Shown here: in pieces, positions 46,960 to 60,108 of the stretch
Numbering within the stretch: position 1 is the stretch's first letter
How the letters are laid out: every line of letters begins with the position of its first letter
Source: Asterochloris sp. CNOR1
Lineage: Eukaryota > Chlorophyta > Trebouxiophyceae > Trebouxiales > Trebouxiaceae
DNA: 64,000 nucleotides
NCBI GenBank assembly: GCA_963969365.1
Contig: OZ017748.1
Span: forward strand, 2,415,001 to 2,479,000
Direction of reading: 5' to 3'
Made by a program: the position numbers and the translations under genes
The notes under the pieces: model-generated
Seen by the model: the letters and a program-made list of their open reading frames with translations, nothing else
Databases searched by the model: none
What the model was told of the DNA's origin: nothing

Positions 46960-49900
46960 CTATTGGAGTCTTCTCTTCGCCTGCTGCAGCTTTGCGAGGA
47001 TGCGCTGCACATACTTCTGCACAGTGGCGTCTGAGCAGCCTGCAAAGCGGGCCAGTGCCTGCTGGATGCCAAGCTGGAGGAGCACTTCTGCACACTCTGC
47101 ATGCGCACTCATGTTGCCCAGGCTGAACAAGGAGATCTTCAGCGGCGACCCGCTGTCCGCTGCTGCCGAGTTCAGGGGCAGGGGGGTGCTGTCCACCACA
47201 TTGAGCAATGCCTGCAGGAGCGGAACAAAGCTTAGGTCGACCCCATCGCAGCAAGCAACCCCATGGCTATGCTGCAGAAGATTAGTACGATCGACTGGTC
47301 CTGCCAGCACCATCCTGCAGCATCCGAGTGCACCTGCCAGGTGAGGGCCGGGCTTGCACAGCAACGCCACATCAGCTTACAGAATCTCTAGATCGGGCAT
47401 GACTCGTCATGTCTTGAGTCTTTCCTGGGCAGCAGCTTGAGCGTGGTGAAGCACTCAGCCTGCAGCAGCTGAGCCCACCTGCAGAGCCTCTGCCTCAATC
47501 AGGGCTGCGCACAGCACCTTGTCATTGCGGACCAGGTTGCCCAGGGCCCCTGCCGCGTTGGCACAGGTTTTGTCCTCCTCATCGGACAGCAGGGCCACCA
47601 GGGGCCTGATGCTGACCTGCAGCGGCCCGTAGAGGGACGCATTGTGGAAGCCTGCATGCACCAGAGACTCACTGAGGAGGGAACACAGTGTGGAAGGTGA
47701 GAGGCAACGGCATGCACAGTGGAAGCCTGCAGCAGGGGGCTGTGGCCAGGCAGTGCCTGGACGGCAAGTCGGGTCCCAGCTTGCCAGTTGGTCTTGGGAG
47801 CATTGCCACCTTGTTGCATGCTGAAGCATGCTCAGCCTGCTCAGCACAAACAGCTCACCTGCATTGCCAATAGCAAAGCAGGCAAATTTGCGGGTGGCAC
47901 GGTCCTCATCCCTGCACAACACGATGAGCGGCTCCAGAAGCCCACTGCGCTCCAGGGCAGAGTAGAAGTGAGCTGAATGCCTGCACAGAACAGCAGCAAG
48001 ACTGTTGCGGGTCCCTGCTATGCCACAGTCCTGATTCAAGGACATGTGATCAGCAGCAGACCTGTGGTGGGCAGATGCTGTGGTGCACTGCTACACAATA
48101 CAGACACGTCATTCACAGAGAAGCCCCTTGCACGCATAGCAGGTGGAAGTGGTGGCAGGCAGTCCAGCGGGATACTCCCCTGCCGAAGCTGTGCGCCAGC
48201 ATGCAGGCAGGCATGCCTGCCACAAGTGCCCACCCACCTGCACATGTTGCCCACCAGGTTGCAAGCCCGCGCCCGCACCTGCGCGTCCCTGTGCCCCAGC
48301 AACCGACGTACAATGCCGTACACATTGGCCTCGCCCAGAGGCCTATAGTTCTCTCGACTCATGCGCACCAGCTGTGACACAGTCATCAACCCACTGGTCA
48401 CCACTGCGGCAGGGTTGCCCTCCTCAAAGACCCTGCACAGGCGGCACTGGTGCATCAGCAGCGATGTACTGCAGGCTGTGCAGAGCTGACAGGCGCCCTC
48501 CAACCAGTATTGTGTGAGGCACCAGTGCTGCTCTGTGGGCTGCTTGGTGCTGAACAGCACCCAGGCGGCAGCGCAGCCCTGCAGGCCTCATGGGACAGCA
48601 GCAGCAGCAGGGAAGCGCTCCATGGCGGGCGTCTGGCTGCTGCAGATATTGCTTCACCACATCAGCGCAAGCAACAGGGAACATCTCGGTCGCCTCCACT
48701 TGCATGTCAGACAGATCTGCATCCCACACAATAGCCTGCAACTCAGCCAGGAGTGTGACAATCTGCGCACCTGGTCAGCACTGGCTGAGACAGCCCACCA
48801 GCCTGGATGTATTGCTGCTGGAAGGCGGCCTGGTTGGTCATGATGAGACGGGATATCAAGTTCAGAGGGGGCTGCAGATCCTCCCCCCGCAGCTGAAGCA
48901 AAGTGTCCACTGCATGAGTCATGACGCGCTCCCAGGCGGCCACCTGCAGCACCATGTTGTACCTGCCGGCATCCGCCATTTGGTTTGAGTGGGTCGAGAG
49001 TGACCGCTTGACAGCGTGAGCATGCAGCTTTGCAGAGCTGGTGGGCAGCTTGGTTTGATAGAAGCAGCAGCATGGCTGCAGAAACAGAGTGAACATGTCA
49101 CCAAGTCAGCACATACCGAGTCACTGCCCAGCAGTCCGGTGTCAAGTTGCCAAGTGAGGTGCAGCAGGCAACACTGAGAGCAGCCTTTGTGCAGGCAGCA
49201 GTGGCAGACAGGCTGTAGAACGAGGGTAGAGACCCTTGGACGCAGTGTCATTCTGCCCATGAGGCAGCCTTACGCGCACTAGCAGGTCAGCAGAAACAGA
49301 TGACCACCTCCTGCAGGTCTTTGAGGAGGGGCTCTGAGGCTGGTGGGTGCAGGAAGGGGGCATGCAGCAGCATGGACACGGCTGCCACCAGGCTTGCGAC
49401 CCCCCGTTGGCCGCCGCAGGCATGATCTGGCCATGCCTGCACTGCTGCCAGGTGAGGCTGCCTCAGCATGGACATCAGCCCCCCCACCACGCCTGGACGC
49501 AGCAGCAGCTGTGGACCCAGGGCATCCTGCTGCACAAAACTCTGCAGTGCCTGCAGGAGCAAGACACAGGCTGCGCAGAAGGTGTAAACGGCCTGTGGCT
49601 GCGAGTGTGGAATGCATCTGGTGTCTGACTGTAGCTGTAGGCACATTCTTGAGCGGCAAACTCGTCAAGATGTGAGGGAAAGGTCTGCAGGACTCGCACC
49701 TCCAGCAAGCTCAGCACACCAACTGGACTGAGCTCCTGTACTGCTGCCAGACCGGGCCCCGTTTCCTGCCCCGCATGCACGCACAGCTTCACCAGCGCAT
49801 CCCCCAGGCCTGCAGACGGACAGCAGCTCTGGCTGCACGATCCAGTGCCCTCCCTTGCGCTGCCTCCCCAACCAGAATCACGCCAGACACTGGCAGAAGG

Positions 49901-52900
49901 TCAGTTTCTGAGCTGGGCAGTCGGGTGACAGGAGGGCTGCAGCCCGCTCACAGCCAGGCAGTCAACACGTGTCACACCACTTCTTGCTGAGCCGCGGGCT
50001 GGGGGGACCATGTACGCTACTCCCAGCAGGCAGGCAGCAGCACCTGCTTGTATGACTGCCAGCCCAGCATCACTGGTGGGCCCCTGGTGCATGAGGTGCG
50101 CCACCAGCGCTGCCGGCCCATCCAGCAGTGCTGCACGGCAGGGAACCCCCTCGACCGCCTCAAAAAGGGGCGAGCTGATGCGGTCCTGCCAGCTCAGCAG
50201 GCGATTCAGCCCTGCAGGCCACACAAACAGTTCAGTGCAGCACTCTCTGGTGCGAGCATGGGGTCTCTGCAGTGGCGCCCCGAGGCCGAACAGAGGGCTC
50301 CTTCAGCGCCGACAACGGTAGAGAACCAGTTTTGCAGGGCACCACCTTTGACCGATGTCTTCCACCAAGTCTCAGGGGCATGCTGCACACCTGCCAGCCT
50401 CTGCTCGGTCAGCAGCTCTCCAGGAGGAGGCGGCAGCCCGCCTGCAGGGCCTCGGGCCCTGGCTGTCCACTGAGCCAGCAGGGGGAGCAGCGCAGAGACT
50501 GCCTCTGCTGCTGCTGCAGCGCAGCGAGGATCGTTCTGACTGGCCTGCAGCCAGGAGATGATTGCCATCTTCTGCAAGGCTGGACTGCAGAGTACGACAG
50601 CAGACAACACCACAGCCTGCCTCTTGTTCCTCACAAGGTAGGTGACATGGTGCCTGATGAGCTGAGACCCCAGCCCTCATGAAGCCGTCAAGTGCAGTGC
50701 AGTGCACAGCCAAGCTGCCAACACCGGTATGATGTTACCTGAAGCAGAGGTGCAAGGCGCGCAAAACACATGGAGGGGCTGGCTGCGGGGATCAGCACAG
50801 CCGGTGCCTCCAGGCTGGCACCTCTGGCCCCAAGGCGTGCAGTCACGCCCCTGGCCATAGCTGCCAGACACAGAATGGCAAGTGCTCCATGCTGGGCCTT
50901 GCTGGCATCCAGCAGCACCTGTACGGCAGTATCATGACAGGTGAAGCGGGGGGGGCTGATCCCGCGTGCTTATGCAAAAGCAGAAGGTGCACACAAGTTG
51001 TTGCATGCAGCTGGCCACTGATAGGTGGCAATGCTAGAGACTCACCGATGGCAGGCCGCTGACAGCTGCACGCTCACATAGCTGTGGGGAGGCACGGCAG
51101 GTAGCCAGCAGCAGCTGCAGCGCATGCTGTGCAGCTGCTGCTGGCTTTCCCGCGATGCAGTCCTTGACGGCTGCCACAAGGGTGCGCCCCTCAAGAAGGC
51201 TCCCCACAACCTTCTGCAACACCTGCAGGTGACCAGATATGGCGACTTGGAGATTTTGCAGTGGCCACAGTCAGCAATGCGGCCCTGCCTTGATTTGCTC
51301 AGTCTGACGCATGTCAGCCGTGAGGCAATATGTACAGACATGTGGGCTTCAAGCTCATGGCAGAAGGCACTCACCGCATCAAGCTGGCGCTGTAAGCCAG
51401 GGTCAAGCAATGGTGGCAAGCTGCTTGCCGCATGCTTTGCCAAGCTGGCAGCTAGTGGGAAGTGGCAAACTGCAGATCGGGAGGTGTCAGGATATGCAGG
51501 GCAGTGCACAAGCTGGGCCATGGCCCTTGCCGCCGCGTTCCTGGCGGTATCAGCACCTGCATAGCAGGTCATGTGGCCTCAGGCTTGGCAATACTGCCAC
51601 TCTAAGGCTGCCTCCTGGCAGTTGGTTGTGCAGAGCTGGACAGGACACAGCTGCCAGCTGCAGCTGCATTCTGTTCATAAAAACAGAGCACAGCGCTGCT
51701 CCAAGCCGTAGGTTCCGTCATGCTTCAGTCCATATGCAGGCCACGTGCAGGCATCATTCCAGTCCTGACCCCTGGAGCAGGGCACCTCGCCTGCTTGGTG
51801 GCCTCTGCTGGCAGCCTCATCCATGCAGCGGCACACCCTTCCCAGCATGGTGGAGCTCTCCACATAGTGGAGGGTGTCCCCCGGTGCTTGCTGCTGCTCA
51901 GCCCCACCGTGCAGCAGCACCTGCAGCCACATCTAGCAGCTTGGCAGTGTAAGGGGTACCACAGGGCTGAGGTGCTGGAGGGCACAGTATAGGCACAGCA
52001 CAGGTTAGTTCCTGGGGTCACAGCAGGCGCTGCCAGGGCACCAATCCCTGCTGCCTGTTGCAGTCAGCTATCTCACAGTGCTGGAGAGCACTGACCTGCA
52101 TGCGCAGCAATGCGTCTGCCAGGCCGTTGCAGCCTGCTGCAGCGACAGCCCAACCGCCCTGCTGGCCCCGGCTATTCACCAGGTCAGCATACAGCTGCAG
52201 GGAGCCCTCCAAGGCGACAAAGCCTGCCTGCTCACCATCTGCATGTGGCTCGCCTGCAGCACACACAGGCAAAGCGCACTTCGAAGGCATGAAAAGAGCG
52301 CTGTTTGGCACAGGGCGCGAATTGTGAGTGAGCCGCCAGGCACGCGCCACCGCACTGCAGCTGTGTTGGGCTGCTCGAGTGCTGCCTCATTTGGTCTGGA
52401 ACGGCTGAATGGCGCGACAGCTGACCTGCGGCAGCAGCCTCTGCCTTGCGCAAAGCTTCTGCAATGACAGCAGTGGTCTCTGGGTCCACAGCCATGGCTG
52501 CCTGGGCGGCTGCAGCCACTGCCCGCATGACAGCTGCCGCCTGCTCCCCGCGCCCATCCTGCCTCTGCAGCAAAAGGCTGGCCACCTGCGCAACAACAGG
52601 TCTGTGACTAGTCAGCTGCGGCGGTGGGATGGCTGACTCCAGAGATAGATGTGGCAGCCTGACTCCTGCACAGGTACACGTGGTGCCGCAACAAAAGCAA
52701 TGTGCAGACAGCTCTGTCATGCAAGTCCTCGCTGCAACAGCGCAGTGATCCTGGTGCAACAACATCTGCTGGTCTGAGACTGTGAATGGCACAGCAGGCC
52801 AGCCTACCTTGGCAGCCTTGCGCAGCTCAGCGCTGCTGGCCCACTGCTTGTAGGCGCTGCCGCTGGCGGGCCGCTTCAGCATCTCCAACACAGCAGTCAG

Positions 52901-55900
52901 CCGAGGGCTGTCCCCCCACAGCTGAGCGGCACCCTCAGCTGTGCCAGCGCTGACCTCTGCCTCACTCAACATCCGCACAAACGGGGATGCTGCGGCGGCA
53001 GATGATGGTCTGCAGCAGTTAGGCAGGCCCACAGAGTCAACATGTGTCCATGAATGCAATGCCCTTAACACCAAAGTTTCCAGCAGCACAGCCTAATTAG
53101 CGCACTTTGAGTGAGGTGGGGCAGCACTGCTGCCCACCTGCTGCTGCCTGGAGGCCCGCTAGGTGCGTGTGATGGCGCTCCGGCAGGAGATGGTGACCTC
53201 ATCCGCAGGCGGCCTCGGGCTGCCGCATTCCTGCAGGCAGATCATGAGATGCTCAAGCCCTGCCTACAGGCACAACCTAATTCATGGATCAGGGCAACTC
53301 TGCGTGCCGCACATTTTGGATCCTGCAAGTTGCAGACGCCTGCAGAGCCCTGTCTGCAACACTGACCACATCCTAGACCTTGCTACAGCCACACTAGGGC
53401 ACAGTTGCGCTTCACAGGGCCCCTGTTACAGGTGTCAGCAGATGTGCTGTCCACCGCATGAGCCAGAAGAAAGGACAGCAGCAAGGCCCCTGACCTGGTG
53501 GCTGGAGTGCCATTGGTGGCTGCCTCAGCAGTGGCTCGTCGTCTCTGCAGCAGCCTGTCCACCTGTGTGCCAGCCACATCACCAGCTGCATTTCCGGTCT
53601 GCTCCTGCATGCCAGGGCCTGCATGAGCCAGGCAACTGCAGAGCAGACAGCCTCAGAGCCAGCATGTAACATTTCTGGATTGAAGACAGGCATGAAGCTG
53701 TGGCAACTTGTGGGCTTGCCAGCATGCCACATGCAGGCCGGTTGGGGCCAGGTGCGGCTGTTGCCGCCAGAGCCATGAAGACTGCCTGCTGGCATGAAAG
53801 CTGTGACCATGCTATTGTGCAGCTGCCCTGTGCTCCACCTGGGAGGGGCCTCGCTGCGGCCCGGTTGACGGCGTCTGTTGTGCAGTCTGCAGGCCTGCTG
53901 GTGGCGAGGCTGGTGCACTCTGCTGACGCCGCAGAGCAGCAGGGTCTCCACTTGCAGGCCTTGTGTGAAATCCAGGGGTTTGGCCGTCCAGCGCAGGGGT
54001 GTCCGCCTTGACAGCAGCTGCCAGCACCGCGCCTGCAGGAGCATCCAGCTGCTGTCGCAGAACGGCCTTTGGACCATATCTTGGCAGCACAGATGCTCCC
54101 CTCATGTGGGTGCACCACCCCACACATAGGGCTTGCAAGCAACCATTGCTGCGGTCTCAATGTTGTGCAAGGATTGAGCTGCCTCTTTGATGTCGTGCAG
54201 ACCCGCTATGGCCCCTCCCTCCCCCTTCCAGCCCCGGCTCTCCTGGGCAATTACATGGGCGTCTGCCAGCGCTGCCTCTCTGGTGCGCAGCTCCTCAGGG
54301 GTCTCCCTCACAAAGGGGTGCTCCAGCAGATCGGGCCAGGCCAAGCGGTCTGCTGGCCGCTTGTTGAGCAGGCCCTGCAGGCAGGAGGGGCAACATCTCA
54401 GCTGCATGGCGCATGGCTACGCAGGTGTGGCCAAAGCAAGCCGTGGGTTGAGCACAAGTCCACTGGGCGTTGGGCACTGCCTTGGCACAGAATTGAGTCT
54501 TGCCATCGCACATGCACCAGCCTGCTTGCCGAGCCACTGATGCCCTCAGCTGTGCCAGCCTGCATCTGGACTGCATGGCCTGCTGGTGTGCGGCAGTAGC
54601 GTGTCGAGCTCACCTTCAGGAATGACTTAAAGTCATCAGAGATGTCCTTGGGGAATTTGACGGGGTCCTTCACGATGTGGTGGATGAGGGAGTAGATGGA
54701 GTTGGTGTAGAATGGGGGCTGCCCCAGCTTCAGCTCATACAGAATGACCCCCAGCGACCACAGGTCCACCTGCAGCATTGGAACACAGGCATGAAGTGAA
54801 GACAGGGAGCAGTCTGCAGAGGACTGTCTGCTGCTCAGGGCATAGGTGCGATCGCAAACGCTGCAGGTGCAAGCGTTGTGCAAATCCCCCTGCAGCAGCC
54901 CTTGCCAGGAGTCCAAAGCAGCCTGAGTATGGGCTGTGCAGGACGTCAGGTTCGATCAGGGCCTGCTTCACGAATGACGAGGGGGCCTGCATCCTTGTGT
55001 AGCAGGTCCTTTGCATCTACTGGGGGCAGGCAGACCACAAAGTGCAGTGCACGAATGCAAGCAAGCAAGAGCCTGCCTGTGCATACAACAACATGTGCCA
55101 CATGCAGCATGCTGAGACTGTAGATACGGTGTGCATGGCTGTCCCCCCTCCCCTCACTTCTCCGGTAGGGCTTGCCCACCAGCAGTCTGCTCCAGTGAGA
55201 TGCAGGCAGCCCACCGTGTGGTTGTAAGGCTGCTCCTGCACCAGCTCGGGGGCCATGTACAGCGGCGTGCCCTTGATGGAGGTGAGCACCATCGTGTTGC
55301 AGGACATGGCACGGGCAAAGCCAAAGTCGCACAGCTTGACCACACCATTGGCCCCGATGAGAATGTTCTGGGGCTGCAGCACAAGCAGCAGGGATGTTCG
55401 ATTGACCCAGATGGGCTGATGTTTGGCACTGCATGTCTAGCAGCAGCAAGTCAGCGAAGAGCTGCAGGCCAGCCACTTGTCCAGAAATTTTGCCACCAAA
55501 CCACCTGTCACAATGCAGAGCCAGCTACTTCAATCTGTGCCAGGCAGCAGCTGGCGGAGCTGACCTTCATGTCCCTGTGGATGATCCTGTTGGTGTGCAG
55601 GTAGTGCAGCGCCCGCACCAGCTGCTTGGCAATCTTCTGCACAATGCCCTCTGGCAGGCTCTGGTCGTCCTCCAGGATCTCAAACAGCTCACCTGCAGGC
55701 CGGTGTGGTCACAAATTCCAGGGATTGGACCATAACCACGAGCTAACAAGGCGTGGGCCGCCCTGCACTTGAATGCCACAGGAGCCGCGCCACTGCGAAC
55801 CAGAGCAAGTGAGGCTGCCGCTCCTGGCAGGGCTGGGCTTCATTCAAGCTGGCAGAGGTATGGCAGCCCCACCATGCCCAAACTCCGTGACTACACAAAA

Positions 55901-56205
55901 GTCTGTCTTGGTCTCAAAGGCATCCAGCATCAGGATGATGTTCTCATGGCGCAGGTCGCGCAGAATCTCAATCTCCTGGCGCAGGTTGCGGATGTCTTTC
56001 TCGCTCTTGCCGTGCTTCATGATGAACTTCATGGCTGTGATCTGGCCTGTGTACTTGCGGCGCCCCTTGTAGACCTGCACAGCACGAGTGCATGGAGGAC
56101 ATGGAAGCTCAGCAGAGCAAGGCTACGACAGTCGAGCCCCCTGTGGGGTGTCACCTTGCCAAAAGACCCTTCTCCAACCAGCCCCAGGACATGATAATTC
56201 TCCAT
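46960..56205 (-). CDS. FU: FUSED/STK36/TWO-IN-ONE Ser/Thr kinase with ARM-repeat C-terminus
   Basis: The family comprises vertebrate STK36 (axoneme central apparatus), Drosophila Fused (Hedgehog signalling) and plant TIO (phragmoplast and cytokinesis). Kinase exons join in phase: 56205-56155 ([17 protein letters not shown]), 56074-55873 ([28 protein letters not shown]), 55692-55565 ([29 protein letters not shown]), 55373-55215 ([41 protein letters not shown]), 54769-54614 ([20 protein letters not shown]) and from 54374 ([20 protein letters not shown]). The catalytic Lys, HRD, DFG and APE motifs are intact. A low-complexity linker (about 54100-53400) leads into ARM-like exons. The last ones are diagnostic: [20 protein letters not shown] and [18 protein letters not shown] (about 48400-48240), [18 protein letters not shown] (about 47900), [20 protein letters not shown] (about 47560), and [20 protein letters not shown] ending [10 protein letters not shown] at 46960. 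Many ARM exon edges in 47-53 kb are approximate. The gene is complete. Confidence 0.94.
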
Positions 56206-57282
56206 TCTCAGAGCTTGGAGCCCTGGATGCCGTTTTGCTGGTCAAATGTTTCGAAAGCGTTTATTTCTTATGGCTTGCCCTCATGCAGCTCCAGATCGAC
56301 CTTTGGCAGTATGTCCGTCTTATTGGTCGTGTCAGGGGCAAAGACCGCATCACAGAGTCTCTGATGGCGCTAGCTTGGCAGTCAGCAACCCGCACCAGCT
56401 ATGCTCAAACTGCATCTGGCAAAGCAGATGCAGAGGCCAGGTCTGCCCCTCATTAGCCTATCAATCAAGACTTCCTTTTGCAGAGGATACCGCACTGCGT
56501 GCTACGCCTGCTCCTTGCTGTGTTCCTCTCAAGACACACTGTGACCTCGGTGAGGCTGCAGAGTTTCTTCCGGGACTTGATTTCTTTGTCCCTTCCTGGA
56601 GCAGCTGCCCAGGCGGCTGGTGTGGGGCCAAGCGTGCAGCAACTCATGCTCGAGCATGCTGCCCATGCCGTGTTACTTGGACAAGGCATGCCGTCCTGTG
56701 ATAGGTGCAGCTTCATCATGAACACTGACTGGCTGAGCCTGGCCACGCTTCTGATGGATCCGCATGAATGGCCTACAGCTTAAGTGCTTCCTCACCTGGT
56801 GAGATTGCTCACATGGGACGTGACCCCATCTCCGTTTAACAGGGCAAGATGATCCTGTGTCAGTGGCAGCGTCTCCACAGCCAAAATCAGCAGCAGTTCA
56901 GAACAGCAGCACCAGTTCAAGATGGTGTGTGACATTCAGCTGTCCTTTCACCTTGTTAAGGTGAAACACGGTGCAGCGGTGACCTGGCTGTGTATACTAT
57001 GATTTCATTCCCCCTCCTCAACCTGAATCCACTCCTTTGTTCAGAGTCTGTGCTACCAATTATTTCAGTGTGTGCAATGACAGGTGTGGCTAGATTTAGC
57101 CTTTTAAAGTCGATGCAACCCTTGAGTTAGGTCACCTTGTGTCAACCTCTCTCTCGTTTAAACTGCCTCAGTCTACAGCTGGCCTACAACAAACTAGCTC
57201 CACCACGTTCCTGCTCTCCCAGAGCAGCGTTACCCCTCGGCGGGAAGCCTCTCTCCCAGCAGAGAACCACCTTCTAGCAGCC
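56206..57282. promoter_or_regulatory. Divergent 5' region of FUSED kinase and mannanase genes
   Basis: About 1.1 kb between two genes that point away from each other, so it holds both promoters and 5' UTRs. The part from 56980 to 57130 is A/T-richer than average. A minus-strand frame of 93 codons (56465-56746) has no recognisable motif. No defined promoter element was identified. Confidence 0.45.
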
Positions 57283-60108
57283 ATGGTCGCCTGCAGACAG
57301 AGTAAGCAGATGGTCGCCCTCTGGTTGCTCGGAGCCCTCGCAGCCACTCAGGCTGCCAGCACGGGGTTCATCCGAATCAGCAATCAGCGCTTCGTGGATG
57401 CCAACTGCGACGAGTTCCTACCCAATGGCTTCATGACGTGAGCAGCACGCCCTGTCCGCCTGTGCAGACCAGCTTCCCGTGCAACAAACTTGTTTGTAAT
57501 CTCTGTGCTGGCAGCAGCTGGATCACCTGTGACAGGTGGCTGGCAGCTGCTCACTGTCAGCGCTCTGTTACCACAGCCCTCTTCATGCCCCTGCAGGTGG
57601 CAATTCATGGAGGCGGCAGCCAATGCCTCCAACACCCTGCTGGTGGACACTGGCGTTGACCCAGTGGATTCCACCTTCCAGACTGCTGCAAACAACAACT
57701 TCACAATCGTGCGTGCCTTCGGCCATGGCGTGCTCCCAAGCTTTGCCCTGCAGCCCTCTCCAGGTGATGCAGGCAGAGTTCTTGGGCAGCCTCTCTTAAT
57801 TCCTGCTCGCCTGACTCCCCTTGGATGACTTCATGCAGAGGCCCACTGCCTTGCTGTGGATAGTCAGCCAGTTCCTGTCCTGTGCAGGCAACTACAGCGA
57901 GTCAGCCTTCCGGGCTCTGGACACAATCATTGCCAAGGCTGCCCAGTACAGCATCAGGCTGATCCTGACGTTTGCTGACAACTGGTCCCTGGCTGACTCC
58001 AAGCATAACGTGAGGACCCTCTTTGCCTGCAGTTTTGATTGTGCACTCTGCATGCCTCTTGCTTTGGTCTACTCTTGCTGATTTTGCTGTGACTCCCCCC
58101 AATGTGCTGCTGCAGTACCTTACTTGGTCTGGTCAGACCACCAACAATTCTTTCTTCACTGAGACTGGCCCTGGTTCAGCCTATGCCCTGTACACCAACC
58201 ACATTGGTGTGATGGCCAACCGCACGGTGAGCGGATCCATCATCATAGTTTGTTTGAGAAATGGGCTTACGAGGACGATGGTGTGGCCGGAAATTGCAGG
58301 GGCTGCCATGAAGCTGCTGCTGCATGTGTGACGCCGCCCAATGCTTTGGAGGATACCAGTGGCTGCACTGAGTACAGCATGTGGGTTTGCCTGATTGCCA
58401 GTGTGGGCACCTACAAAGCTTCTGCTGCATGTCTGACGAGCCTGCCCTGTTTGAACCGGCGCTTATGCTGAGGCATGCTACAGCGGATGGTGAGCAAGCA
58501 CCAGGTCAGCAGGTGCAGGCATGTCTGATGCTGCCATTCCTGTGGCTGCAGAACACCCTGACTGGCGTCAAGTACTCCCAGGACCCCACCATCTTCGCCT
58601 GGGACATCATGAACGAGCCCCGCTGCGACTGCACCCCTGCCCAGCTGGACCCCCCCCCCACCAACCCTGAGTGCCTCCCTGGCTGCGCCGATCTGGTCAC
58701 GGTCAGTCTACCACCTAGAGAGCTGCTGTGCATGCCTGCTCCTGGGCGATGCATGCTGCACAGAAACCCGCCCCGGGCAGTTGCATCCGCCAGCTGCCCT
58801 TGCAGCAGCATGGCCTGCGCCTGCCAGTGGCGCTCAGCAGACACTGCACAGCAACTCCTGCCAGCCCTGAGCCTGACTGTCGTGAATCCTACTGTCTGCA
58901 GACCTGGATCAACAATGTGGCTGCGTACTACAAGACCGTATTCCCCAACACCCTGCTGACTGTCGGCGAGGAGGGCTTTTGGGGGGAGTATGACCCCCAG
59001 CAGAGTCAGAACCCTGGCAACGGCTGGGCGCCAATCACCGGCAACAACTTTACTGCCCAGCACTCCTCGCGCAACGTAGACTTCACAGCCATTCACATGT
59101 GGCCCAGCCAGTGGAGCAACGCGGTGAGTGGAGTCCTGCACGTGTATGTACATAAGAGTCCACCTCCACCAAACTCTGGCTGTGCACGCAGCAGTAATCG
59201 TTGCGCTGCCCGCTTGCTGAAGCCTCTGTGCCCGGCACAGCAGCAGCAAGCTTTGACGCTATGGGCTGTTGACATGGCCATGCCCAGGTGCTTACTGAGC
59301 AAGGGTGTCTCATCGCCTCTGCTGCAGGGAGAAGCCGCCCTGGGGCCCGACTTCATTGTCCAGTGGATTGACCAGCATGCTATCGCCGCAGCCGCTCTGG
59401 GCAAGCCCCTGATTGTGGAGGAGTTTGGTGTGGCAGTCAACAATACCAATGACAGCCAGGACATGTCTAGTCGCCTGGCAATCTACCAGACTGCCTACAT
59501 GGCTCTCAACTCGTCCATCACTAGCAGTGCGCCTGGAGCCGCCTCCATCCTGCGAGGTGAGAGACTGCACAGTGTTGCAGCCCCTGTCTGCATGTCAGCA
59601 GCCGCCTTTGCAGCATTCCGTGTTGCCTGACACAGCCCTTGAGCCGTGAATACACCCACCTGCCTGTATGCTTTCTCTATGTGCGCCAACCGCAATGAGG
59701 GACAGCTCTTGTCTTTGCACCCATGTCACGTCCCTCCCAGGGGCTGTGTCACCACTGGCACTGCCTCTTTGCTTGGCAGCCGTCGACCCCCCCGGGCTGA
59801 TGCTGATATGACTCATCTCTGATGCTGATGCTGCATGCCCCTGGGTACTGAATTGACATGTGCTGCTTGCAGGTGTCAGTTTCTTCCAGTACTCCTACAC
59901 CAACCCTAACCCCTACAACAACCCTCTGCAGCTGGCAACCACAGACACCGCCTTTGTGACCATTGCTGCCCCCACTGCCAAGTTTGCTGCCAACCTGGTG
60001 GCTAACAAGGCTTTGGCTGGCTGCCAGAAGGTGGCAGCGCCCTCAGCACCCTCAACCCCATCCACTGGTAGCACAGCAGCTGCAGGACGCAGGCTGCTGT
60101 TGGCATGA
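57283..60108 (+). CDS. Secreted endo-1,4-beta-mannanase-like glycoside hydrolase family 5
   Basis: GH5 plant-type mannanases hydrolyse beta-mannan. Eight exons join in phase: 57283-57438 (approximate end), 57597-57763, 57888-58009, 58116-58226, 58552-58701, 58902-59123, 59328-59556 and 59873-60108. The N-terminus has a signal peptide (hydrophobic MVALWLLGALAATQA). The body shows WQFMEAAANASNTLLVDTG, FTIVRAFGHGVLPSF, RLILTFADNWSLAD, PTIFAWDIMNEPRCDC (NEP carries the acid/base Glu), TVGEEGFWGEY, DFTAIHMWPSQW and KPLIVEEFGVAV (the nucleophile is a Glu of VEEFG), then SFFQYSYTNP. This motif order is the endo-mannanase (GH5_7-type) pattern, though the early GFN-x-Y/W motif is replaced by GFMTWQF. 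The tail is a Ser/Pro/Thr-rich segment ending AGRRLLLA, a form often seen at the end of algal secreted proteins. Several NxS/T sites suggest glycosylation. Start ATG 57283 is the one that precedes the signal peptide. Confidence 0.9.

Noticed and set aside
56465-56746. Minus-strand frame of 93 codons upstream of the FUSED gene
   Set aside because: No similarity, no splice support, and it lies in a promoter region between divergent genes.
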